Shown piece by piece: positions 24,485 through 32,956 of a stretch of DNA of 33,859 nucleotides. The stretch is taken from assembly GCA_023511675.1 (NCBI GenBank), contig JAIMBC010000022.1:1-33859 (forward strand), in the 5' to 3' direction. The stretch is from Pirellulales bacterium (GTDB lineage: Bacteria > Planctomycetota > Planctomycetia > Pirellulales > JAIMBC01). The notes under the pieces were generated by a model. That model had not been told where the DNA came from, did no database searches, and saw nothing but the letters and a program-made list of their open reading frames with translations. Position numbers and translations under genes: made by a program. Every line of letters begins with the position of its first letter. Position 1 is the stretch's first letter.

Positions 24485-25951
24485 ATGAAAGACTTTCTCA
24501 AGGGAGTGCGAGACAACTACGACGTGATCGTGATTGGCAGCGGCCTGGCAGGCCTGACGGCGGCCAACACGCTAGCCAAGGCGGGCTACAGCGTGTTGCT
24601 GCTGGAGCAGCACTATCAGCTGGGCGGCATGGCCACCTGGTTCAAGCGTCGGGGCGGGCACATCTTTGACATTTCGTTGCACGGCTTCCCCGTCGGAATG
24701 ATCAAGAGCTGCCGCCGCTACTGGACCAGCGAGATCGCCGATGCGATTGTGCAGCTTCGGCACATCCGCTTCGACAACCCCATGTTCTCGCTGGAGACCA
24801 CCTTTGACCGCGAGGACTTCACCCGGCTGCTCACGGGCCGCTTCGGCGTGCCGCACGCCACCGTACAGGCCTTCTTCGATACCGCGCGGGCCATGAACTT
24901 CTACGACGACCAGGCCACCACCGTGGGGGAACTGTTCTCTCGGTTCTTTCCTGGGCGGGAGGATGTGGTCCGGCTGTTGATGGAGCCCATCACCTACGCC
25001 AACGGTTCGACGCTCGAAGACCCGGCGATTGCTTACGGCATTGTCTTCTCGAACTTCATGTCCAAGGGGGTCTATACCTTTCAGGGGGGGACAGACCGCC
25101 TGGTGGGCCTGATGAAGCAAGAGCTGCTGCGCAATGGCGTGGATCTGCGGATTCGTGCCAGCGTGGAGCGGATTCTCGTGGAGCGCGGCCGCGTGCTGGG
25201 CGTCACCGCCAACGGCAGGCAGATCCGTGCCCGAGCGGTGGTCTCGAATGCCAACCTCAAGCTCACCATCTTGCAGCTCGTGGGGCCGGAGCACTTCGAC
25301 CCAGCCTTCGTCGAAAAGACGCGGGCCGTGCGGCTGAACAATTCGAGCTGCCAGGTGTACATGGCGTTGCGCCCCGGCGAGACCATCGACGAGAATGCAT
25401 GCGGAGATCTGCTCTTCTCCAGCACGGCGCCCCTATTCCGCACCGAGTTGCTGTTGAGCCGTCAGATTACCAGCCGCACCTACTCGTTCTACTATCCGCG
25501 CACCCGTCCCGGCAGCAATCGCACGCTGATTGTCTCCAGCACCAATGCACGTTACCAGGACTGGGCCGGCTTGAGCGATGCCGACTATCAGGCCAGCAAG
25601 CAGGAGCTGATCGAAAGCACGCTCGACGCGGTGGCCAAGTATGTGCCGGACATTCGGGTGAAGCTGGCGCATGTCGAGGCCTCCACGCCGCGGACCTTTC
25701 AGTTTTACACGCGGCATCTGGAGGGCGCGAGCTTCGGCACCAAATTCGAGGGCCTGGCGGTGAGCCGCGCCGTGCCCGAACAGGTGGCGGGGCTGTATCA
25801 TGCGGGCAGTGTGGGCATCATCATGTCCGGCTGGCTGGGAGCCGTGAACTACGGGGTGATCGTCGCCAACGACGTGGACGCCTATCTGCTCAAGCAGCAG
25901 CCTGTGGCGCCGCTCCCCCCCGACGATGCTCGCGAGGCCCTGCCTGCATGA
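24485..25951 (+). CDS. CrtI/phytoene desaturase-like FAD oxidoreductase (second copy)
   Basis: A 488-residue flavoprotein. After an 11-residue basic lead it has [17 protein letters not shown] (GxGxxG at 18-23) and [18 protein letters not shown], a strong CrtI-family start. The C-terminal FAD segment is [20 protein letters not shown]. It starts at ATG 24485, 21 nt after the first copy; a GTG at 24464 is possible but less likely. Its stop overlaps the next gene's ATG (ATGA, 25948-25951), implying coupled translation with the dehydratase. The two oxidoreductases differ throughout outside the FAD motifs, so they probably do different steps. The substrate is unknown; an acyl chain is inferred from the neighbours. 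Confidence 0.88.
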   Translation: MKDFLKGVRDNYDVIVIGSGLAGLTAANTLAKAGYSVLLLEQHYQLGGMATWFKRRGGHIFDISLHGFPVGMIKSCRRYWTSEIADAIVQLRHIRFDNPMFSLETTFDREDFTRLLTGRFGVPHATVQAFFDTARAMNFYDDQATTVGELFSRFFPGREDVVRLLMEPITYANGSTLEDPAIAYGIVFSNFMSKGVYTFQGGTDRLVGLMKQELLRNGVDLRIRASVERILVERGRVLGVTANGRQIRARAVVSNANLKLTILQLVGPEHFDPAFVEKTRAVRLNNSSCQVYMALRPGETIDENACGDLLFSSTAPLFRTELLLSRQITSRTYSFYYPRTRPGSNRTLIVSSTNARYQDWAGLSDADYQASKQELIESTLDAVAKYVPDIRVKLAHVEASTPRTFQFYTRHLEGASFGTKFEGLAVSRAVPEQVAGLYHAGSVGIIMSGWLGAVNYGVIVANDVDAYLLKQQPVAPLPPDDAREALPA

Positions 25952-26424
25952 GCCGAGCTGCAATCGAACGCGCCATACCGCACCGCGATCCCTTTCTGCT
26001 GCTGGATGAGATTGTCGAGCAGGATGGCGAGCGGATCGTGTGCCGGAAGTACTTTTCGGGAAGCGAGGACTTTTTTCGCGGCCATTATCCGCATTTTCCG
26101 CTGGTGCCCGGCGTGCTGCTGTGCGAGGCGGCCATGCAGGCCGGTGCCGTGCTGCTGGCACCGCGCGTGGCTGAAGCGGCGCGTGGCCGGGACCACCACG
26201 CCGGCCACGCGCCCGCCGCAATAGGGCCGGCAGCCCTTGTACCCGTGGCCACGCGTATGAACCAGGTGCAATTCAAGCGCATGGTCCGCCCCGGTGAGAC
26301 GATCGAGGTGGAAGTGCGGCTGCTGGCTCAAGCTGGGGCTGCCTATGAACTCTCGGCCCGCGTTAGCTGCCAGGGGCAGCTTGCAGCGCGGTTGGACTTT
26401 GTGTGCATGCTGGTGGAACGCTGA
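25948..26424 (+). CDS. FabZ/FabA-like hotdog beta-hydroxyacyl-ACP dehydratase
   Basis: A 158-residue hotdog protein. [12 protein letters not shown] (11-22) and [20 protein letters not shown] (45-64) are FabZ hallmarks, with catalytic His46 and Glu60. It should dehydrate beta-hydroxyacyl-ACP to the trans-2-enoyl form. It carries an unusual His/Ala/Gly/Pro-rich insertion at about residues 78-100 ([18 protein letters not shown]) within the fold, where ordinary FabZ is short. Its ATG overlaps the stop of the preceding oxidoreductase by 4 nt. A 128-nt gap precedes the reductase gene. Confidence 0.9.
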   Translation: MSRAAIERAIPHRDPFLLLDEIVEQDGERIVCRKYFSGSEDFFRGHYPHFPLVPGVLLCEAAMQAGAVLLAPRVAEAARGRDHHAGHAPAAIGPAALVPVATRMNQVQFKRMVRPGETIEVEVRLLAQAGAAYELSARVSCQGQLAARLDFVCMLVER

Positions 26425-26552
26425 TACGGACGTGGCAGGTGCCTGGGCCCAACTCGCGATGCGGTTGGCTGATTCCGCCGCAGCGGGGTGCCGCCTTCCC
26501 ACTGCGGTCGCTGCCGCTCGCGTCATCGATTGAACGAAGGCTGTGCAATTCC

Positions 26553-27359
26553 ATGCCCCCCGAAGATTTCTTGCAGCTTGCCGGCCGCACGGTCCTGGTG
26601 ATGGGACTGGCCAATCGCAAGAGCGTGGCCTGGCACGTGGGCCAGGTGCTCGAGGCCGCCGGAGCAGAGGTGCTCTATAGCGTCCACACGCAGCAGCGGC
26701 GGCAGCAGGTGGCTTCCTTCACGGATCCGCAGCGCGTGTATGTGTGCGATGTCACGCAGCCGGCAGACCTTGCCGCCCTGGCAGCTCACATCAGCTCGCG
26801 GGGCAAACCCCTCTATGGTCTGGTCCATTCGATCGCCTTTGCAGACTACCGCCACGGCGTGCAACCCTTCCACGAGACGTCCCGGGAGGCGTTTCTGCAA
26901 TCGATCGATGTCTCCTGCTACTCCCTGATCTCCGTGTGCCGGGCGCTCAAAGATCAGTTCGATCCGCAAGGGGCGGTCGTGGCCATCTCCATCTCCACCA
27001 CACGCATGGCCAGCGAGAATTACGGCTTCATGGCACCCGTCAAGGCCGCACTCGATTCGTCCCTCGTCTTTCTGGCCAAGTCTTTCAGCACCTTCTCCCG
27101 CATCCGCTTCAACGCCGTGGCCGCAGGTTTGTTGAAGACCGCCTCCTCTGCGGGCATACCAGGGTACGCCGATGCGTACCTGTACGCAGAGCAGGCTACC
27201 CTGCGCAAGCAGGCATTGCGCACCGAAGAAGTGGCGCACGCCGCGGTTTTCTTGCTCAGCCCACGCGCCAGCGGCATCAACGCACAGCGGATCGTGGTCG
27301 ATGCCGGCATGGAGGTCAACTATTTCGACCGCGACCTCATCCGCCGTGCAGGCCCGTAA
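26553..27359 (+). CDS. FabI-like short-chain enoyl-ACP reductase homologue
   Basis: A 268-residue SDR protein of FabI type. MGLANRKSVAWHVG (17-30) matches the FabI cofactor loop, and the catalytic Tyr-x6-Lys spacing of FabI is kept (Tyr157, Lys164 in NYGFMAPVK). A GLLKTASSAGI segment matches the FabI substrate loop. E. coli FabI has a second active-site Tyr (Tyr146). By ungapped alignment this position is Ile147 here (AISISTTRM), so the enzyme may not be a standard enoyl reductase. It probably reduces an enoyl or related double bond with NAD(P)H, or does another reduction for the cluster. ATG 26553 is preferred because it begins the cofactor-binding domain. Last gene of the cluster. Confidence 0.88.
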   Translation: MPPEDFLQLAGRTVLVMGLANRKSVAWHVGQVLEAAGAEVLYSVHTQQRRQQVASFTDPQRVYVCDVTQPADLAALAAHISSRGKPLYGLVHSIAFADYRHGVQPFHETSREAFLQSIDVSCYSLISVCRALKDQFDPQGAVVAISISTTRMASENYGFMAPVKAALDSSLVFLAKSFSTFSRIRFNAVAAGLLKTASSAGIPGYADAYLYAEQATLRKQALRTEEVAHAAVFLLSPRASGINAQRIVVDAGMEVNYFDRDLIRRAGP

Positions 27360-27360
27360 A

Positions 27361-27379
27361 GGCCCCGTGTGTGCGGGCC
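27361..27379 (+). terminator. Weak hairpin after the cluster
   Basis: Two bases after the reductase stop, GGCCC (27361-27365) can pair with GGGCC (27375-27379) around a 9-nt loop. No T-run follows, so termination activity is uncertain. The rest of the 284-bp gap to moaC has no gene I can support. Confidence 0.25.
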
Positions 27380-27643
27380 ATGTCTCGGCGGCACTCCGGG
27401 GCTTGTCCGTATTGCCCGCCAGCCAGCGCCGCAGCTCATCGGCCCCTCTCGGCGGAGAGCGGGAGGCCGTTGACACAGGACCGCGCCCCGCAAACGCAGT
27501 GATTTCCAGACCCGACGCGCTCGGGGTGCGGTCTGCCTTCGCCGCGAGTTGGTAAGGACCGCGCCCGTGCGCTGCCGCGCCGCTACGGCCACAGGCCGCT
27601 TCCCAGGCAAGCCGTGCCAGCTCGGCACAGCCCCTTGTGCGGC

Positions 27644-28138
27644 TCAGACGCTGCCTGGACGTTCTTCTAACCGTATGAGATGGCCGCTGCGGCCACCCGA
27701 CTTCTCCTCCAAACGCACCTGCTCGATCGTCATCCACCGGTCCACGGCCTTGCACATGTCGTACACAGTCAGTGCAGCCACCGCCACGGCCGTAAGTGCC
27801 TCCATCTCCACGCCCGTTCGGCCCGTCGCCACCACCGTGGCTTCGATGGCCAGCGTCGTCTCGCCCGTAAAAGCAAAGGCCACATGCACCGCATCCAGCA
27901 CCAGCGGGTGGCAGAGCGGGATCAGACCACCCGTCTGCTTCGCCGCCATGATGCCGGCAAGACGGGCCACCTCCAGCACGTCTCCCTTGCTTAACCGCTG
28001 CTGCTGGATCAGTTGAACCGTCTCCGCAGCCATGCGTACGCGGCCGCTTGCCCGCGCCGTACGAGTGGTGACTTCCTTGCCGCTGACATCCACCATGCGG
28101 CTGGCGCCCTCTTCATCAAAATGGGTAAACTGGCTCAC
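27644..28138 (-). CDS. moaC: Cyclic pyranopterin monophosphate synthase
   Basis: MoaC, 164 residues, normal length. With MoaA it converts GTP to cyclic pyranopterin monophosphate, the first stable intermediate of molybdenum cofactor synthesis. Family motifs are present: LCHPLVLD with His77, [19 protein letters not shown] with Glu111/Glu113, and CKAVD, with Lys51, Asp127 and Lys130 at the positions of known active-site residues. It starts with GTG at 28138. No other mo genes are adjacent. A HIT-family gene on the same strand lies 214 nt upstream. Confidence 0.96.
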   Translation of the reverse strand: MSQFTHFDEEGASRMVDVSGKEVTTRTARASGRVRMAAETVQLIQQQRLSKGDVLEVARLAGIMAAKQTGGLIPLCHPLVLDAVHVAFAFTGETTLAIEATVVATGRTGVEMEALTAVAVAALTVYDMCKAVDRWMTIEQVRLEEKSGGRSGHLIRLEERPGSV

Positions 28139-28210
28139 GTCAGCAATCCAGACGAGGCAACCGGAAACAGAACATGGCGTTTGCCGAGCCTGATTCTATG
28201 CCTCGGCGCG

Positions 28211-28310
28211 TTCCTGGCGAATCCTCCAGCGGGCGGTAATGCCGGATTCGATTCCAACTCGGCCGCCATTGAAGACGGCGCATCCTCCAGCGGGGGGTAC
28301 CAGGCACCAG
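28211..28310. repeat. Two similar ~25-nt boxes 61 nt apart
   Basis: ATCCTCCAGCGGG occurs at 28221 and 28282, each preceded by GGCG and followed by a related GGGTA/GCGGTA stretch. The copies are exactly 61 nt apart, between moaC and the HIT gene. The sequence is unrelated to the 11049-11191 boxes. No gene is supported in this gap. Confidence 0.45.
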
Positions 28311-28352
28311 GGCCGTAGCGCGCAGCACGGGCTGGCGGGCCGATAAAGAAGT

Positions 28353-28895
28353 TCATGTCTGGGGCGATGGATTGAGGGCGGCGACGAGCAGTTGCCAAAG
28401 TGCGTCGAGCGATTGGGGAATGACATTCGTCTCTGCCAGCACGGGCATGAAGTTCGTGTCGCCAGTCCAGCGCGGCACGACGTGCCAGTGGAGGTGGCCG
28501 GGGAGGCCTGCGCCGGCGACGCGGCCGAGATTCAGCCCGACGTTGAAGCCTTCGGCCTTGAGCACCTGTTCCAGGGTAGACACGAGGCGAGCGAGGCCGT
28601 GACCCAACTCGGTATGTTCGGCTGTGGTAAGCTGTTCCAGCCGCGCCACGTGGCGTCTGGGAGCGAGCAACAGGTGGCCGTTATTGTAGGGGAAGCGATT
28701 GAGGACCGTACAGGTGAGCGTGGTTCTCCACGGCACGAGGCTGGCACGGTCGTCGCCTGGTACGGCGCAGCGGCAGAGGAAGCAGGCGGGGTCTGCTCCT
28801 TCCAGCAACTGCTGTGGCGCGGGCGGCTGCGCTGTGGCGTGCGTGCCTTGAACATATCCGAGGCGCCAGGGGGCCCACAGTTGGTCGTTTGGCAC
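28353..28895 (-). CDS. HIT-family nucleotide hydrolase/transferase
   Basis: A 180-residue histidine-triad protein. The triad HLHWHVVPRW is at 134-143 (His134, His136, His138). The N-terminal QLWAPWRLGYVQG and the CFLCRC segment (38-43) resemble the HIT group of diadenosine polyphosphate (Ap4A-type) phosphorylases/hydrolases, which carry a Cys-based zinc site. It probably acts on nucleoside phosphates; the exact substrate is not determined by sequence. It starts with GTG at 28895. It is divergent from scpA with a 167-bp gap. Confidence 0.9.
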   Translation of the reverse strand: MPNDQLWAPWRLGYVQGTHATAQPPAPQQLLEGADPACFLCRCAVPGDDRASLVPWRTTLTCTVLNRFPYNNGHLLLAPRRHVARLEQLTTAEHTELGHGLARLVSTLEQVLKAEGFNVGLNLGRVAGAGLPGHLHWHVVPRWTGDTNFMPVLAETNVIPQSLDALWQLLVAALNPSPQT

Positions 28896-29062
28896 GGCAG
28901 GCTTGCTCCGAAAAGGCGGTCTGGCCCCGTTTGGGTACGGCCCGGGGCTGGCCTCCCCACCCTAACGCGAGAGGCGGCCTGGGGCAACCACGGCCTTTCC
29001 GGCGCGCCCCTCGGGGAGAAAATGGGCTGCCGCCGGCAGCCATGAGACGTTAAGCTGGCCCC

Positions 29063-29872
29063 ATGCGGTTTCGAGTCGAACTGGACGTTTTTCGTGGTCC
29101 GCTGGATCTGCTCTTGTATCTCGTCCGCCGCCAGGAGGTCGAGATCAGCGAGATCCCCATCGCTACCATCACGGAGCAGTTTCTGGCACACGTGGAGGTG
29201 CTCAAGGAACTCTCCGTGGATGCCGTGGGGGAGTTCTTGGAGCTGGCCAGCACGCTGCTGGAAATCAAATCGCGCGAGCTGTTGCCCCGCGCTCCGGAAG
29301 AAGAAGAGCAGCCGGTGGAGGAACTGCGGCAGGATCTGGTGCGCCGTTTGCTGGAGTATAAGCGGTTTCGCGATGCGGCCAGCATGCTGGAGGAGCGCGG
29401 GCGAGCCTGGCAGCAGCGGTTTGTCCGGCAAGATCCTGGGGTGGGAACGCGGCCGCGCAACCTCGCCGAGGAGCCGATCCGCGAGGCGGAGCTGTGGGAT
29501 CTGGTGAGCGCCTTCGGCCGCTTGATGCGCGAGATCGAGGCGGGCAAGCCTGCCAGCATCGTCTACGACGACACCCCCATCCACGTGTACATCGAACGAA
29601 TTCTGGCGCGGCTCAAGGAGTGCCGCCGCCTGCCCTTTGCCTCGCTCTTTCAAGCGGGGATGCACAAGTCTACGCTGGTGGGCCTGTTTCTCGCCGTGCT
29701 CGAGCTGGTGCGCCATCACGGCGTGGTTGCGGAGCAGGCAGAGCCCTTTGGGGAGATCTGGCTGCTCTGCCCGGCGCCGCGGACGGAAGGCGAGGCCGAA
29801 CCGCCACGCCCGAACAGCGAACCTGCCGCTGCGCCCGCTCGTCCTGCACGCAGGCGGCGCCACACTCGCTAG
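29063..29872 (+). CDS. scpA: Segregation and condensation protein A
   Basis: ScpA, the kleisin subunit of the SMC-ScpAB condensin-like complex, 269 residues. FRGPLDLLLYLVRRQEVEIS (10-29) and FLELASTLLEIKSRELLP (58-75) are the typical SMC-head-binding N-terminal motifs. The acidic/helical middle and a winged-helix C-terminal (about 195-240) fit the family. A Pro/Ala/Arg-rich tail (about 245-269) is extra. scpB is not in this window. It starts at ATG 29063 and precedes the RNase Z-like gene by 42 nt. Confidence 0.95.
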   Translation: MRFRVELDVFRGPLDLLLYLVRRQEVEISEIPIATITEQFLAHVEVLKELSVDAVGEFLELASTLLEIKSRELLPRAPEEEEQPVEELRQDLVRRLLEYKRFRDAASMLEERGRAWQQRFVRQDPGVGTRPRNLAEEPIREAELWDLVSAFGRLMREIEAGKPASIVYDDTPIHVYIERILARLKECRRLPFASLFQAGMHKSTLVGLFLAVLELVRHHGVVAEQAEPFGEIWLLCPAPRTEGEAEPPRPNSEPAAAPARPARRRRHTR

Positions 29873-29914
29873 CCTGCCGGGGGCAAGCCGCTCGACTGCT
29901 CATTTGGAACGTGC

Positions 29915-30754
29915 ATGATCCATAACCTCCCCGTCAAGTCCTTGGTCCACAAGGGACTCACCATCGAAGGCTATTCCCGCGCCGCCGTGCAAACGTACTG
30001 GCGGATTCCTGAGCTGAAGCTCGGTTTTGACTTTGGCGCCCAGCCGTGGGCCTTCATGGTCACGCCCACCTGGTTTGTCTCTCATACGCACATCGATCAT
30101 GTGGTGGCCTTGCCCGTGTACGTGGCGCGGCGGCGGATGATGAAGATGGAGGCGCCGACCATCTACTTGCCCGAGGCGGCGATCGATCCCATCCAGCGGA
30201 TTCTGCGGCTGTTTACCCGCCTGGATCGGGGGCGCCTGCCCTGCAACCTGCTGCCGATCAAGCCAGGGGACGAAGTGGAACTCTCTCGCGAGCATGTGGT
30301 GACGGTATCGGAGACGACCCACCGCATCCCCTCCTTGGGCTTCGTGGTGTGGGAGCGCCGCCGGAAGCTGCGGCCGGAGTTCTCCCACCTCAGCGGCGAG
30401 CAGATACGCGACCTGCGGCTGGGCGGCACGGAGGTGACGCACGAGCTGCGTATGCCGCGCGTCGCCTACCTGGGAGACAGTACGGCCGCCGGGCTGGACC
30501 GCTGCCCAGCCATGTATGAAGCCCAGGTGCTGATCACAGAGCTGACCTTCGTCGCGCCCGGCCACCGCAAGGACAAGATCCAAAAGTTCGGCCACATGCA
30601 TCTGGACGACCTGCTTGTCCGCCGCGAACGCTTCAAAAACGAATTGATCATCGCCGCGCATTTCAGCACGCGCTATAGCTCGCAACAAATCAAGCATTGG
30701 GTCACTCAGGCCGTGCCCGACATGCTCGACGGCCGCCTGCACCTCTGGCTCTAG
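29915..30754 (+). CDS. RNase Z-like metallo-beta-lactamase-fold hydrolase
   Basis: A 279-residue metallo-beta-lactamase-fold protein. The HxHxDH motif is SHTHIDHV (His57, His59, Asp61, His62). Further likely ligands are the His of TTHR, Asp of YLGDSTAAG and His of AAHFSTRYS. This set and the length match short-form RNase Z, which trims tRNA 3' trailers, but several related hydrolases share it. The arm that RNase Z uses to grip tRNA is not obvious here, so tRNA processing is a likely but not certain role. It sits between scpA and the hemW-like gene on the same strand, ending 2 nt before the next start. Confidence 0.8.
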   Translation: MIHNLPVKSLVHKGLTIEGYSRAAVQTYWRIPELKLGFDFGAQPWAFMVTPTWFVSHTHIDHVVALPVYVARRRMMKMEAPTIYLPEAAIDPIQRILRLFTRLDRGRLPCNLLPIKPGDEVELSREHVVTVSETTHRIPSLGFVVWERRRKLRPEFSHLSGEQIRDLRLGGTEVTHELRMPRVAYLGDSTAAGLDRCPAMYEAQVLITELTFVAPGHRKDKIQKFGHMHLDDLLVRRERFKNELIIAAHFSTRYSSQQIKHWVTQAVPDMLDGRLHLWL

Positions 30755-30756
30755 CC

Positions 30757-31923
30757 ATGACCAGAGATACCATTGCTACGACGCCCCGAGACATGGCCGC
30801 GGCCACCAGCGCCTATGTCCACGTGCCTTTCTGTGCGCGGCGCTGCGGTTATTGCAATTTCACCGTGGTGGCCGGTAGAGACGAGCTGATACCACGATAC
30901 CTCACCGCACTCCAGCGCGAGCTGCAGGGCCTGCAAACGCCGCACCGCGTGGAAACACTCTACCTCGGCGGCGGCACGCCCACCCGCCTTCCCCTCCGCG
31001 AACTCGAAAAGCTGCTAACGCTGGTGTGTCGCTGGTTTCCGCCGCTGCCGGGTGCCGAACTGACCGTGGAAGCCAACCCCGGCGACGTCACAAGCGAGCT
31101 GGTGGCCTTGCTGGTGCGCCATGGGGTCAATCGGGTCAGCCTCGGCGCTCAATCCCTTCAGCCAGCCAAGCTGCGGGCCTTGGATCGCGACCACACTCCG
31201 GACGATGTGCGGCGGGCCGTCGATCTGTTGCGGCCCCATCTGCCGGCCATCTCTCTCGATCTGATCTTCGCCGCTCCCTGCGAAGAGCTGGCGCATTGGG
31301 AGGCAGACCTGCGTGCCGCCGTGCGCCTGGGCCCCGACCATCTCTCCACATACGCCCTGACCATTGAGCGCGGCAGCAGCTTCTATGGCCGCTGGCGGCG
31401 CGGACAGCTCTGCCAGCCCGACGAGGAAACCGAGGCAGCCATGTACGAACTGGCCATTGATGCCCTCGGCGCCGCCGGCTTCGAACACTACGAAGTCTCG
31501 AACTTTGCCCGCCCTGGCTGCCGCTCCCGCCACAACGAGGCCTACTGGCTAGGCCGCGAATACCTCGCTGCCGGCCCCGGTGCCGCCCGCTTTGTTGGCG
31601 GCTGCCGCGAGGTCAACCATCGCAGCACCTTCACCTGGATGGCCCGCCTGCTCGCCGGCCAGTCTCCCATTGCCGAGCGCGAATGCCTCGAAGCCGAAGA
31701 CCGCGCACGCGAGGCGCTGGTACTCGGACTGCGGAGGCTAGAAGGCATCGACCGACAGGCATTCACACGCCAGACGGGCTACGATCCCCACCAGCTCGGC
31801 GGCGAGGCGCTGATCCGGCATGTGCAGTGCGGCCTCTTGATCGATGATGGCACGCGACTTCGGCTCACGCGCCGCGGCCTGCTCGTCAGCGATTCGCTCT
31901 GGCCAGACTACCTGCGGGCCTAA
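30757..31923 (+). CDS. hemW: Radical-SAM HemW-like protein (coproporphyrinogen oxidase family)
   Basis: A 388-residue radical-SAM protein. The 4Fe-4S cluster motif is C-x3-C-x2-C at Cys26, Cys30 and Cys33 (PFCARRCGYCNF), followed by LYLGGGTPTRL. The SRHNEAYWLGREYLAAGPGA segment (HNxxYW) is characteristic of HemW rather than true HemN. HemW is now viewed as a heme chaperone; many databases still label it oxygen-independent coproporphyrinogen III oxidase. ATG 30757 is 2 nt after the upstream stop, so translation is probably coupled. The open frame begins farther upstream (30697) but that would overlap the previous gene. Confidence 0.93.
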   Translation: MTRDTIATTPRDMAAATSAYVHVPFCARRCGYCNFTVVAGRDELIPRYLTALQRELQGLQTPHRVETLYLGGGTPTRLPLRELEKLLTLVCRWFPPLPGAELTVEANPGDVTSELVALLVRHGVNRVSLGAQSLQPAKLRALDRDHTPDDVRRAVDLLRPHLPAISLDLIFAAPCEELAHWEADLRAAVRLGPDHLSTYALTIERGSSFYGRWRRGQLCQPDEETEAAMYELAIDALGAAGFEHYEVSNFARPGCRSRHNEAYWLGREYLAAGPGAARFVGGCREVNHRSTFTWMARLLAGQSPIAERECLEAEDRAREALVLGLRRLEGIDRQAFTRQTGYDPHQLGGEALIRHVQCGLLIDDGTRLRLTRRGLLVSDSLWPDYLRA

Positions 31924-32478
31924 CGACAGCCCACAGCGGGGCACCGTGCTTTCGCGCCAGCTCATCTCGCCAGCGCACACCGTGGCCCGGAGGTCCCCGT
32001 CTAAGGACGCGCTCCCTCTCCTAGAGCGATGCGCTCCGTCGCGTCCGCACCCGCGCAAAACGTCCGCCACCACCACGGCCAACTCGGAGCGTGGCTATCC
32101 ATCGCGGGAGCGTGGCCCTCCACAACGCTGCACGAACCCAATCCCGCCTGCCCTGCAAGACGCGCTGGCAATTACCTCCCGACACGGCCCCCACTCGCCA
32201 CGAAAAGTGTTTGCCGCCGCCCCCCCTCTCCCTGCGCCCCTGCTCTCTCTCCTCACTACTCTGCGCTCACTCCTTGTTTGTTCAAATTCCAGCCTGTTTC
32301 ACAGCCGGCCCCGGCGCAATGGTGCCGGTGTACCGTTACCCCCACAGCCGTGTGCGAGTGCCTCTTCAACAATGCGGCATGTCATCAAGGGAAAAGGCCT
32401 GCGTGATGCGCGGATACCGCGAGCTTGACCTTCCGCCTGTGTACAGAAGGCCATCAGCCTGAAGCGATGCGTCGCGCG
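31924..32478. other. Gene-free region after hemW
   Basis: 555 bp with no gene I can support. It is pyrimidine-rich on the plus strand around 32215-32275. The overlapping short open frames have no family-like sequence. A TTCAAAT at 32281 resembles a tRNA T-loop, but its flanks do not form a stem. No repeat was found. Confidence 0.5.
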
Positions 32479-32751
32479 TCAGGCCTGGGCTTTGTGCAGG
32501 CGTGGGTCCCAGGTTGCCCCAAGCACCATCACGGCCAGACAGGCACCGCAGGCGACGCACGGTCCCGGACCGAACCACGCAGCCGAAAGAGTACAGATGC
32601 CGGCCATCAACAGCGCGGCAACATAGGCCCGATGCCACGCCGCCTGCGCCGCATGACCTTCCACAAGGCGCGCCACCAGCGTCACCGCCAGTCCGCCCGC
32701 CTGGACCAAGGCCAGTGCCACAAACGCTACCTGGGTCAATTCCAGACGCAT
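32479..32751 (-). CDS. Small membrane protein
   Basis: About 90 residues. ATG 32751 has AGGAGG only 6 nt upstream on the minus strand, the strongest ribosome-binding site I saw in the window. It has two or three hydrophobic segments: LTQVAFVALALVQAGGLAVT (5-24), AYVAALLMAGICTLSAAWF and ACLAVMVLGAT. It has a conserved-looking CVAC pair and an ending that could be cytoplasmic. I recall small planctomycete membrane proteins of this length but cannot name a family. It is separated by 205 nt from the SRPBCC gene upstream on the same strand. Confidence 0.6.
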   Translation of the reverse strand: MRLELTQVAFVALALVQAGGLAVTLVARLVEGHAAQAAWHRAYVAALLMAGICTLSAAWFGPGPCVACGACLAVMVLGATWDPRLHKAQA

Positions 32752-32956
32752 GGGTTCCCTCCTAATCCTGCCGCAGGCCGCTCGTGCCAGCGCGCAGCAA
32801 GAAGGGAATGAGAAACTCTCGTGCCAATCCCCATGCAGGTCGCGGCTGCCCCTCATGCATCCGCTGCAACAGACTGCCCGCCAAGCAGTTGCAGCTATCC
32901 TGCTGCGGAGGGCGTCGTGCCCCCCATTTGGCTACGTTGCCGCACGTTTGTAACTC

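Noticed and set aside
32275-32300. tRNA T-loop-like TTCAAAT
   Set aside because: The flanking bases do not form the 5-bp T-stem and no acceptor or anticodon arm could be drawn.
32091-32462. Plus-strand frame (123 codons) after hemW
   Set aside because: It has no family-like sequence or ribosome-binding site and overlaps other equally poor frames.
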